Under the pieces are notes generated by a model. The model saw only the letters and a list, made by a program, of their open reading frames with translations, searched no databases and had not been told where the DNA came from. The translations under genes were made by a program, and so were the position numbers. Of a stretch of 64,000 nucleotides of DNA, positions 1 to 12,900 are shown one piece after another. Numbering within the stretch: the first letter of the stretch is position 1; every line of letters starts with the position of its first letter. Origin of the DNA: Plantago major (lineage: Eukaryota > Streptophyta > Magnoliopsida > Lamiales > Plantaginaceae); NCBI GenBank assembly GCA_026545765.1, contig JAIFAC010000482.1, positions 24,123-88,122 of the forward strand. Reading direction: 5' to 3'.

Positions 1-941
1 TATTCAATTTTAAGAGTTATCAGTATTGGATGATAAACCACCCAAATGTAAAAACTTACATGAAATAGTAATGTGAAGATATGCCTATTTTGATGAATGC
101 ATTGTAGAGACACATATGTGTACTAAGTGGGGTTTGCTTCTAAGCATGACTAACAATGGGTTTGATGCTTTTTTGAACAGTTAGCATTCCCTTTCATCTT
201 TATTTATCTATTCAAAGTATGAAACAGCTTTTTAGTAGGGGTGGGGGAGAGATTTCAATGCATTTGGGATGAATTGGTGATGCAAAGTTCATGCTCACTA
301 CTAAAACCAGTAGTATAGTTGAAGTTTTCACCTTTATATTAATCTTAAAGAGAATTAAGGTCATTATAAAAGTTACTGCTAGAGTTTAAGATTTTTTGCT
401 TCAACTAAAACAGTTAGCAATTTATTTTTCAACTAAAATCTGGCCAGAGTCTGTGGAGCATTGACTTACCTCATTCTGATGAGTTATGAAAATCTATATC
501 ACTAGAACTGATTAGATTTTTAGTCATGCACGAGTTAATGCTCTGCTGCTAGTAATTACTATATGACCTATTCAAGCCTTGAATCCTGAGGAACAATCAT
601 TATTTCATGTAATAGTATGTATTTTTACGCGCCTTTAGGGGTATAGGATATGAAGTTTGACAACTGCTGTAATTGCAGTGGGATGCGAAGGTTTCAGTTT
701 GAATTTCCGCCTTCCTCAATTCTGCTTATTGATTCTTTTCTTTCGAGAATGCTGCTGGCTCTTTCATGGCCTCAGTATCAAAACAGTTAATACATGCAAA
801 TAATTGGAGACTATTATATCGTTGTTTTTCCTAGCTAGGCAGTTTAGACTTTTAGATGGTTGCATTTTTTTCTGTTGTTATATATATAATTTAATACAGG
901 CATTCCATTTTGGCTAATGTGTACTTTTATTTGCATCCTAG
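1..941 (+). other. Myosin XI intron (5' part of gene lies upstream)
   Basis: No coding exon is visible here. The first recognisable myosin exon starts at 942 after a TTTGCATCCTAG acceptor, and it begins well inside the motor domain. The N-terminal exons of class XI myosins (SH3-like subdomain and the stretch before the TYTG motif) must therefore lie before base 1. The stretch is AT-rich and intron-like, and I see no mobile element in it. Confidence 0.75.
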
Positions 942-3900
942 ACATACACAGGAAGCATATTGATTGCAGTTAACCCATTTACCAAGCTTCCTCATCTATA
1001 TAACATGTACATGATGGAGCAATACAGGGGGGCTCCTTTTGGGGAGTTGAGTCCCCATGTATTTGCTGTGGCTGATGCTTCTTACAGGTTTGTCTAGTTT
1101 GAATAAATATTTTGCTTTGCATCCAATCAGTTATGCCAATAACTTAAGCATCTACCGTCATTTGACTCCACAGAGCGATGATGAGTGAAGGCCAAAGTCA
1201 GTCTATTCTAGTTAGTGGAGAAAGTGGGGCAGGAAAGACCGAAACCACGAAGTTGATAATGCAGTATCTTACTTTTGTCGGTGGCCGGGCTGCCAGCGAT
1301 CAGAGATCCGTTGAACAACAAGTTCTAGAGGTAGGTTTGGCTATTTTTTGGTATGTTACATTATTATGTATTGAATAAACATATGACTCTGAAATTAGCA
1401 TGCTCGTGGTACTCTAGGCATGTAGCTGTTTTATTATCTTCTATTTATTTATGTATTGTAAAAAGTTACTGTACCATTCCAATCCCATATGAACATGTAA
1501 CATCCTTTTGTTTAGTTCAAATCCCTGTGTTCAATAAGCTACTTTAACCGTTAATTTGGATCCGTCTAGAGCTAATTGACTTGTTCTTTACATGTATCTT
1601 GCTTTCAGTCAACTATTTAAACCTTTTGTGGCCTGTAACAGTGTTGACTGTCTACTGTTTTCTCTTCTAGTCGAATCCACTCCTGGAGGCGTTCGGCAAT
1701 GCAAGAACTGTTAGGAATGATAACTCAAGGTATTGGCTGATTTATTTCACATCTCTGATAATGCTTGTTTAATGTAATTGTTAAGGCTGTTAGATTTCAT
1801 GCCCCCCTTCTTCTATTATGATGTTTTATTATCTTTAAGCAGCGTTTGGTGGTTCTTTGATTTTCAGTCTAGCAAACCTGTGCTAAAGGAAATCTGTTCG
1901 GGAGTTTTGGTATAAATCAGAACTCACTTTTGTTGAGGGCAGAGTATGTGTCATTTTATCAGAGACATGATTTCTCCCCTTACTGAACCCAAAAACTTAG
2001 TTATAATATTATTTTTGTGCATAAGATTTGGAATGGAGTTGTAAACAGTCTTTTGTTTACATGCATTCTGGTGGCAGCTTAAAACTTTAAAGTTGATTGC
2101 TTGGTGATAAAGCTTTTTTGTGATTTTTTTTGCACTGGTATTCTACTGCCATATCATGTGCAGTTTCTGTTGCCGACCTTTGTCTAAATTGTGAATGATT
2201 TTAGAGATATATGGAAATTGGAATGCATCATGTTTTTCACCCTTATATATGTAAGCTGTCATTCATCATTCTTGCTCCTTTGCAGTCGATTTGGCAAGTT
2301 TGTTGAGATCCATTTCGATGCAAGTGGTAGAATTTCTGGAGCTGCAATCAGAACATACCTGCTGGAGCGGTCACGTGTTGTTCAAATAACAGACCCTGAG
2401 AGGAACTATCACTGCTTCTATCAGTTGTGTGCATCTGGCCAGGTTGAATTCTGTACACATTTGACATGTACACGAGGCAATTTACTACTCAATTTCTGGA
2501 TTCTCGTTACATCTGATGCTGTTCTATGACGTTTGATAATTTAATTTGATACTTGCCTTGATAATTACATGGTAGAAGAAGCTACAACCTGTGTCAATTC
2601 GTAAAAGTGAAGCAGAAAATATCTTAATGTTGAGTAGTTGTTTTCAGCTATGATGAATCTAAACAAAAGGGTATTATTTGTCCCTCGTAGCCGGTGGTAT
2701 TTGCATATGATATTTGTTTGTGGCCGTGGACAGAAGAGCTTCCATTACCTCTCAAAGAGCCCTGTGTAGATGTGTGGTATATTTGTGAATTGTGCCCAAG
2801 CTGTTTGCTAGATCGAGTTTACTCCAAGGTGTTGGGTTGAGGCTCCTAAAAGGGAAACAACAAATCAGTCCATAAAGTCTGGGCACAAAAAGTGGCTTGC
2901 TCAAGGGCTCAACTGAGGGAGCCACTTGCCTCATTTAAAACAGGCCCAACCAGGAAACTTTAGTAAGTGAAGGTGGATAGGCTTAAAAAAAAAGGTTAAC
3001 CAAACCATGCAAAAGTTTTCATCAGGTCCAAATTGGATTCCATATTCTAATTAGAAAATAGTTTGGGTCATAAATGCTTCCTTGGGTGATTTTATCTAAT
3101 TGTTGGTAGGCCAGTCTTAAGGTTTGCAATGCTTTTTCTACAGTCATCCACATTCTGTCAATCAGCTGTTCTCCTCCTGTTAGGATTAGCCTAAGCTAAG
3201 TAATTGGAGGCTTGACGTAATATAAAAGCCTGCTTACACAGTTTGTTTGAAGTTTGAACTCTGTATTTATATCCTATCTACATTGAAAAGGTTTTAATCT
3301 TATGAGCCAATTAAGGAGCCATACTCACAATTTGTGATTAAATATAATGAGATATTCATGAGTAGTATGAGCATTCTACTACACATGCTCAACAATCTAA
3401 TCTTGCTGCTATGATATCTGCCTCAATATTCTTTTGCAGCGATTATGTATTATAGTTAACCACACCATATTCTAAAACCATGAAACCAGTTGATGAAGTT
3501 TTACTCTAGATTATTAAATTGATACTTTTGGACCTGGATTTCACGGCGTTCTATTTTGACCATGGTTATATAATTCAGGATGCAGAGAGATACAAACTAA
3601 GTCATCCCAGCCAATTCCATTACTTGAATCAAAGTAAAATTTATGACTTAGATGGAGTGAGCAATGCTGAGGAGTACCTGAAGACTAGAAGGGCTATGGA
3701 TATTGTTGGCATTAGTGATGAAGAACAGGTTTGCTAGTTTTATGTATTTTCTTTAAACATCTTTCTTGCTTTTATTGACATGTAATTTACTAATATACCC
3801 TATTTGCGTCCAATTAGGAAGCAATATTTCGGACACTGGCTGGTATATTACATCTTGGTAATGTAGAATTTTCTCTTGGCAAAGAGCATGATTCGTCGGT

Positions 3901-6900
3901 CCTGAAGGATCAGAAATCTAAATTTCATTTGGATATGGCTGCCGAGCTCTTTAAGTATGTCACTATTAGTTTATCTATGTATTTTTTTCCAAGTATGTGA
4001 ATGCAAAATGTTAAGTCTTTCAATTCTTCTCCCCAAACTCGACATTTGATTCCTTACCTATTGTTTCTTCTGCAAATTGTCATCACCTTTCTGTCTCCAT
4101 CTTAATTTCTGCATTTGATTTTTGTTTTCTTTCTGGAATTCTAAAAACAATGCTGTTTTAATGTTTGTAACTTGTCTAGTAGGTTTTGTAAGTGGTTCTT
4201 GACCCTTAATCTGTAGATAATCTGTTCTTATCTCAGGTGTGATGTTGATCTTTTGCTAGCAACGCTTTGCACCCGTTCAATTCAAACTTGTGAAGGGATT
4301 ATTGTCAAAGCTCTGGATCACAATGCTGCTGTAACTGGCCGGGATGCTTTGGCCAAGACAGTTTATGCTCGGCTGTTTGATTGGTCTGTTAGACTTTTTT
4401 TTTTCTTTTCGTGAAAGATGCTTTAGCCGCCTTCTCTGAATGGTGATCTAAGGCTTATGTCAACATTATTTTCTGAAATCAAATTGATATTTCTTTGTTA
4501 TTACAGGCTTGTTGAAAAGATTAACAAATCAGTTGGACAGGATCATGATTCAAAGGTGCAAATAGGAGTTCTGGACATTTATGGATTTGAGTGCTTCAAG
4601 GCAAATAGGTAAATTGCATTCATATTGTACTCCCAAGTTCTACTATGTATTTTGATACCTTATGTGATAAGTTTAAAATAAATATATGCTAACTTTCTTG
4701 ATAATCAGATTAAGCAACAGAGGTAAGAAACCTAGACGACGCTTATCTTCTTTGCAATACAAGGTTGCCTACTTGTCCTCTATCCAAAAGAAATGTAGTC
4801 ATAATGCTGAATGACATGAATTTTCTAAAAGAAAAGATTTTTAGTCTTCCCCTCACGGCACAAAATGCATTCAAATAATCTATTTTTCCTTTCCATCCAT
4901 GACACTAGATAAAGAACCCAGGAACGATGTTCAAAATGGAGTTGCAAAATTTCTGAGTATGGGGAAAATTTACTCTCCGCTTGTGCCTGAGAGCTTATTG
5001 TTTTGATTTTCCTGGTTTTAACAGCTTTGAGCAATTCTGCATCAATTTTGCAAATGAGAAGCTCCAACAACATTTTAATGAGGTACACTATTTTGCTTTG
5101 AGTCATATTTTGGAAACCTCATTTCTTTCTGATTACCCTAATTTCTCTCCTCTTTCTGGTTCTAGCATGTGTTTAAGATGGAGCAGGAAGAATATCGCAA
5201 AGAAGAAATCAACTGGAGCTATATTGAATTTATCGACAATCAAGATGTTTTGGATTTGATTGAGAAGGTCGTTCTTGCTCTCTTATTTGATGCCCTCTTC
5301 TTTATGAAGGATTTACACATTATACTACTAGGACACTGAAACATTAGGATTCTTCTGTGGATTCTGCACTTCCGGAGTAATGGGTATTTCATGGGGGCTG
5401 GGGCTCAGGTTTTATGTTTGAATATCTGAGATGATATAACTGTGCTCGAACCTGTGTTATATTTGAAAGTTTGAAATGATAGAAAAACTCTTAGGGTGTT
5501 CCTGCTTCATTTATTTACAAGAAAACCATTGATTAGTATAGTAATATAATGGGGAAGGTTGGGAATATTCTTGGGGGGTTATTCATGTCTTTATTAAGTA
5601 AGGAGGTGGGGGGATTGTTGATAGTATTGTTAGTGGCATTTTGTGTGTAAAATTAAAGTCTTTATGTGGTGGGGACTGGGATAATATAGTTCCTATTTTA
5701 GGAATGTGTAGTAGTTACTAGGAGTCTAGGACACCGCAAACATGAAAGCGAGAAACTGTTACCGGAAGGGAGGGAATATATTTCATGATAGGCACTGCGT
5801 ATCTCATGTTAATGGAGTTTCTCAGGTATATCTTACTGTTTGAAGAAATTGAGCTCTATTTCTCGAGGAAAAGAATATCATTTCACTATACAGCTGCTTG
5901 AATGCAAATCTTCCAGCTAAAGCAAAGGTTTTAGAGTGAACCACTTGATACTTAGCATTAGCTTGTGATGTACTGAAACATTCACAAAGCGCAGAAGGCA
6001 ACACATTTGCATGTGTGTTGTTTCTTTTCATTTTTTCCTCAATTTTTTGGGTCAATTGGGTAAATTATTATAATTTTTTTTAACTTGTACCATGGTTTGC
6101 CTCTCGCAGAAACCCATAGGATTAATAGCGCTTTTGGATGAAGCTTGGTATGGCAAGTTTGCTGCTGTTATTTCAAGTTCTGCTTCTATTTGTCTTATAA
6201 GTTCTTGTTTTTCATTTATCCTCACATCTCTGTTGTTATCTTTGTAGCATGTTTCCAAGATCAACTCATGAAACATTTTCGAACAAGTTATTCCAGCATT
6301 TTCGGTCACATCCTCGATTGGAGAAAGCAAAATTTTCTGAGTCAGATTTTACCATTTCTCACTATGCTGGCAAGGTACATCTAGTATTCTAAATTCATAA
6401 TTAACAGGTTACTCCTTTTCAGGTTATAAGTTTCGCTTTGCTTTCCTCTTGTTTATTTTCTAGGTGAACTATCAGACGGAATCATTTTTGGACAAAAACC
6501 GTGATTATGTTGTCGTTGAACACTGCAATTTATTAGCTTCTTCCAGATGCCATTTCGTGTCTGCACTGTTTCCACCGCTCCCAGAAGAATCGTCTCGATC
6601 ATCGTACAAGTTCTCATCTGTGGCCTCCCGATTCAAGGTACTGGCATATCTGCTCTATTATAGTCTGATACTGTAGTAAACAGAATAAATGTTTGGAAAC
6701 TTGAGGTTGAAGTATGAAAGGCTTCTCTGATTTAGGGAATCGATCAATCTTGCAGCTTATTTATTCGTTGTGATTGTGTTGTTGCCTTGCCGGACACCAT
6801 TTAAGTGTGTCTTTGTTTATATACCATCATATAAAATGAAATGTTGATGTACTTGCAAGAATACGAAAATAGCATTGGAGGATGTCTGATGTAGCAAAAC

Positions 6901-9900
6901 CAATGTTATTGTTTGCTATGAATTTATTAAAAACCGAGAAATGGTCTCAATCTTACCACGGGAAACGGCCAATGCTGATCTCCATGGAGATGGTCCTAAT
7001 CCTGAAGGATCCCTGAGAACAAAAATCTCTTTATGCAAACAAAGACCCTTCCATTGCATATATTGCACTTACTCCTTCACCTAGAACTCATGAATTGATT
7101 CCATCAGAATTTCTAGACCAAGACATTTTAGATGTTATTCAGAAGTAAAGCTAGGCACGTAAAGATTGCTGACTAGATTGCTTGAATTTCTTTCTTGCAA
7201 CTTGCGAGGGTACTGCTTCATTCTGGTGCATTTTTCGTGCTAGGAACCTCACACAAGATATTGTTGATATATTATATAACATTTGCATTCATGTCTCGTT
7301 TACTTGCAGCAACAACTCCAAGCTCTAATGGAAACCCTCAGTTCAACAGAGCCTCACTACGTACGATGTGTGAAGCCAAACTCACTAAATAAGCCTCACA
7401 GATTTGAGAATCAGAGCATCCTGCACCAGTTGCGCTGTGGGGTATGTCACTGGAGTTCATGTTTTTCTATAGATCGGGAATCCTAGGCTAAAATCTGTGT
7501 GTACAATAGAGAACATATTGTTGCCGCATCCCGTTGGGGAAGGGGAAAACAGAGAACCCTATTCTAGATCATATCTCATCATTGTTACTGCTTTATCTTG
7601 TAAGAACTGTGCTTGCTTTATCTTTAATAGAAACAAAATGCCGTGTGACTACTAATACCATTGGGTAGAAGCTCGAAAGTAAACTAGGAAGCTTATTGTA
7701 ATTGGCTATAGCAACTCTTTTTCCTTATGAGTTTTTTTTAATGGGTTCCCTATTGCAGTTGATAAATTAATTTTGTATTCTTGTGGTCTTACAGGGTGTT
7801 TTAGAGGCTGTTCGTATTAGTTTGGCCGGCTATCCCACGCGGAAGACTTACCATGAGTTTGTTGACCGATTCGGCATAATTGCATTGGACATTCTGGATG
7901 AAAGGTAGGGTAGAGAAATTATCTGAGGTCTCTAATTCCTTCATGTTGAAGTATTTCGGTTTTTGAACCACTGTGTTCTGCTTCCTTAAGCACACTGGTC
8001 TCCTAAAATGGCTGCGTATCTTCCTAAAATTGTTCAGGTTGTATTGTTGTAAATTGTTAATGCTCACGCTCGATCTTCAATAGGGCTTGTTCTTGTGTCA
8101 GTTAGACTTGCAATTTCAATTTCTTTAAGCTTTTCTATGCTTGCCGAGGTTCAATTATCTCCCGTTCATGTTTTGCAGCTATGATGAAAAGTCCATAACA
8201 GAGAAGATTCTTCAGAAATTACAGCTTGGAAACTTTCAGGTTTATAGTGCTAGAGTGCTTTTGGAATCTTCTGCTGTGTTTCTTAGAGCATCGTTTTCTT
8301 AATTTTAATATTCTTTTCAGTTGGGGAAGACGAAAGTTTTCCTTAGGGCTGGCCAGATTGGCATCTTAGACTCACGTCGAGCTGAGGTTTTGGATTCTGC
8401 CGCCAAGCTAGTACAGGGTCGGCTGCGTACCTTTCTTGCGCGCAGGGACTTTCTTGCAATCCGCGATGCTGCACTTTCCTTACAAGCATGTTGCCAAGGT
8501 ATTCATATAATGCCAGATAAAAAGCTATTTTTTGTCTGTTAGCATGCCATTGCTTGTCATTATTGACTAGCCAACTTGCAAGTGCTTATAAGACATTGGT
8601 GTCATTTGTGCTTGTCATGTATTTACTTCGTTGCTCCCTCCATCCCAGAACAAATGTCACATTTGTTCTTGGGCATGGAGATTATGGTATAAAATAGAAG
8701 TAGTGGAGATAAAGTAGGTTGTTAGTATGTGGCTAAAAAAGAGGGGTGTACAATTTACCAAAAATGGAAATGTGACATTTGTATTGGGACATATATAAAT
8801 TGAATATGTGACATTTGTTATAGGACAGAGGGAGTATTTATAAATGATGTGCAATATTTCTACACAAATCATCGGATCCAATTACATCAACTTATCTAGT
8901 CTGAGTTATTGCCTGCCTTTAAGCTAATAATATGTCTCTGATAAGGTTGTACACAATTCCTTTTGTAATTTTAGTTTCAACATTACGCAAGCACTAATGG
9001 AACTAGATATGTGGTATGTTACAAGTTGGATAGATGAATTTGTATATGATGATCTTCTGGCTGCTCCGTTTTTGTAATTTTCTGCAGGCCATCTTGCTCG
9101 CAATGAATTTTTGGCCAGGCGGGAAACAGCAGCTGCAGTTGTAATTCAAAAACACTATCGTCGGTGGTTTTCCAAGAGTGCATATATGCAGCTCTATGTG
9201 GCATCCATTCTTATACAATCTAGTATCCGTGGTTTCTTGACTCGCCTAAAGTTTTTGCATAGTAAGGGAGACAGAGCTGCCACTATAATACAGGTAAATA
9301 TATGATGTCTCTGTGGCCTCCGGGGCCTGTTACTCTTGTATGGTCAAATATTGGCGTAGTGGTGATATGATGTAATGTGTTTTTCTTAAATAATTATTTT
9401 TTCATTTAGTCTTGTACTTGTCGAACCTTATGAATGACTGCCATACTATCCCTATGGCATTTTATCCTACTCAAGCCTGGGAGAATTGAGTTATAAAATT
9501 GTTGGCTGTCTTATGGTGTGTTAATGATTATTTTGCCCTATTGTTATCAGGCATATGAGTGATAATGAAGCGCTAGGAATCGAACTGCTAGAACTTTATT
9601 ACAGGAATATTAACACAAAAATGATCTAAACATTTGCAGTTTAGTTGCTTGGATGCTGTAAATGCTTATGCTTTATTATTGCTTGGCTTTTGAATATATG
9701 AATATGTATCTAATTACACCTTTCCCTTCTTCATTTATTCTATACCTGATGCTTGACTTTTGTATCAGGCTCGTTGGAGAATGTTCAAGATCCGATCTGT
9801 TTATCGTAATCGCCAATCTAATATTATTGCTATCCAATGTCTCTGGAGGAAGAAGTTGGCAAAACGGGAATTTAGGAGGCTTAAGCAGGTTATAATATTA

Positions 9901-12900
9901 AATAATCAGTAGTATGAATTCTGCATCTGTTCATGTACAAGTAATAATCTTGCGGTGCTGTTTCTTCTTAACACAGGAGGCTTAATGAGGCTGGTGCATT
10001 GCGCTTAGCAAAAACTAAGCTTGAAAAGCAGTTGGAAGATCTCACATGGCGATTGCATTTGGAGAAAAAATTAAGGGTAGCTATCTGAGGAATATTTAAT
10101 TTAATGGAAAATAAGTGAATGCTGCAATTTATGTTATGCCAATATACATTCAGAACCATGACATGTACAATTGATCATGAGCAATATTCCTTTTCAATTA
10201 TATAACCACGAAAACCACCGCTAGTGTGCTGATTGTTTTTAGCGCACATTGGTTGGAATTCGATTTTTCTATTAGATTTATTTAAATGGCTGATTTTGAA
10301 CCCAGGCTTCACATGATGAGGGAAAATTAGGTGAAATATCAAAACTTCAAAAGAATGTGGAGTCTCTGACACTGGAACTGGATGCTGCTAAACTTGCAAC
10401 CCTTAATGAGTTCAATAAGAATGTGGCATTAGAAAGACAGCTTGAGGCATCTGCCAAGGAGAAATCTGCACTGGAAAGAGAAGTAAATTCTTTGTCCGAA
10501 CTACGGAATGAAAATGTTCAGTTAAAGGTAATTTATCTTCCCATGATGGTATTCTCTTTACTTTGAATGATATACATGTATGGTTATGCTTATTGATAAG
10601 TCAGTCAAGTTCCCATTTTATTTGCAACTGTGAGATGTGAACTTATGCCCAAGTATATTATGGTCCGATAATCAATGAGAATGTGGAAACAAATAGTGGT
10701 TAGGATTATGGGGTGATGAAACAATTAGAGCCCTCACTTGCTACACCATCACTGGATCTTAAAGAAATGTGGCTAGATGAGTATTGATTTTTGGATGGAG
10801 ATCTCTCAAAATTTATTTGACAAATTACATTGACACTTCTTGTATGCTAATGGGACAGTTGAATTGGTTTACCATAATATCAAGATGCAACTTCTTATTA
10901 GTAGATTCTTGCTTTTGTGGGCAAGAAATGCCCACAAAAGCAAGAAATTACCACATAATCTGGATATGTTTTACCACAAAAGCAAGAAATTTACCAAATA
11001 ATATCAAGTGTAGGCAATTTCCTACAGCTCTCATGTAAACCTATCTTTTGCTTTAATCTGGATGTGTTTTACATTTATGTCATTTTTTCCAACTTTCAGA
11101 TACGGATGTTGTTGTTAATTCATGTCAAAGAAAATGACATGAATCTGCATTAATTTGCAACAAGACATTAATTCTATTAATTTTTATTGACAGATTTCCC
11201 TCACAGCCTTATCAGAGAAAAACTCAACCCTGGAGCATGAACTTGCTCAAAGTAAAGATGATGCAACAAGAACTATTTTAAAGCTGCTTGAAGTTGAAAA
11301 GACATGCTTTCAGTTGCAACAGAATCTGCGGAGGTAATATCTACAAGTTTTGTTCTTTCCTTTCAGCGCACCTCTCCGTATATCATAATGAGCTCTATTT
11401 AGAACTCCACCCAGACAACCTGCATCCACACCCTTCCCCCATTGATAAAATTTAAGAGTACCCCTGGCACCGCATGATCAGTTTGGCCTGTGTAACTTAA
11501 CAATACTATTAGGAACTTTCTGTTGGAAGTGCTTGCTTATTTGTCTTGAATATTTGTCTTTTTATTTAGTATGGAAGAGAAGCTATCCAGTCTCCAGGAT
11601 GAGAATCAATTATTGCGTCAGAAGACATTGGATGTCTCTCCAAGGGGCAATAGAGGGGGATTTATTAAACCTGTCCTCGATGTAAGCAGTTCTTTACCAT
11701 TTATTATGTGGTAAATTATGAAAACAAGATTCTAATTCAAGAAAACCAGCATTTGGCGCCATTCTGGTAAAGTTGTAGAACCTATGTTTCTTTCTTCCAT
11801 TTAATAAATACTTCCTTTTTCCTTGGAAACAGAAGTTCTCTGGTGCACTTATTCATTCTCCTGCTGATCAAAAACATTCATATGTAAGTTGCTGCTTATG
11901 TTGGAATAAATGCTAGGTGTTTCATCAGCCTAAGTTACTTCTTTTCATTGTTGCAGGAATCACCTACCCCATCCAAATTAATCGCACCCCTAACGCAAGG
12001 TTTCTCTGATTCTCGCCGAACAAAGTCAGGGATTGAAAGGCATCAGGTTTCACAGTTTACTTCACTCAACTAGACCTTTCCTGATTTACGTGATTATCAT
12101 TGAAGTGATAATGATCAAGGATTTAAAATGTGAAATATTCTTAACTTTTAGCAGATTTTGTTAATTGTTTCTCAATGATGATCACGTAAATCATTATCTT
12201 TTAGCAGATTTTGTTTCTCTATCACTCACCTTTATGGGGTAAAAACTGGTTGCAGGGAAATTCAGAAATCCTTTCTCGCTGCATAAAAGAGAATTTGGGT
12301 TTCAAAGATGGAAAGCCAATAGCTGCTTGTGTCATCTATAAATGCCTCATTCACTGGCATACTTTTGAATCTGAGCGAACGCCTATTTTTGATTTTATCA
12401 TTGAAAGAATCAACGATGTTCTGAAGGTACGTTTGGGTTTTAACCCCTATGGTGTGAGTTGTACCTTACAATTCCATTGCATTCCCTTGTATCTTGACTT
12501 CTCATAATACTCCTAGACTTAGATGTTTTGTCCTGCATATTTAAAATGGGGCTGCCTGCTGGCTTTGATTGTATAACCTGAAATTACTCATGTTGCTAAT
12601 TCTTTTAATCCCTAAAATGCTGTATGACTGATATCTAATGATCTATTGAGTTTGTTTCAGGGAGGGGACGATAATGCTACTTTACCGTACTGGTTGTCAA
12701 ATGCATCTGCCCTTTTATGCATGCTTCAAAGAAATCTTCGGTCCAATGGGTTCTTGAGTGCAACTCCTCAGCGTTCTACAGGGACAAATGGGAGGCTTGC
12801 ACAAGTAAGTTAAGAGAGAACTCTTTTGCCATGTGTCAATACACTATGTCTTCATTGAAACGAAACTTACAAACTGCCCTTCTTAGGGTCCAAGGTCGTC

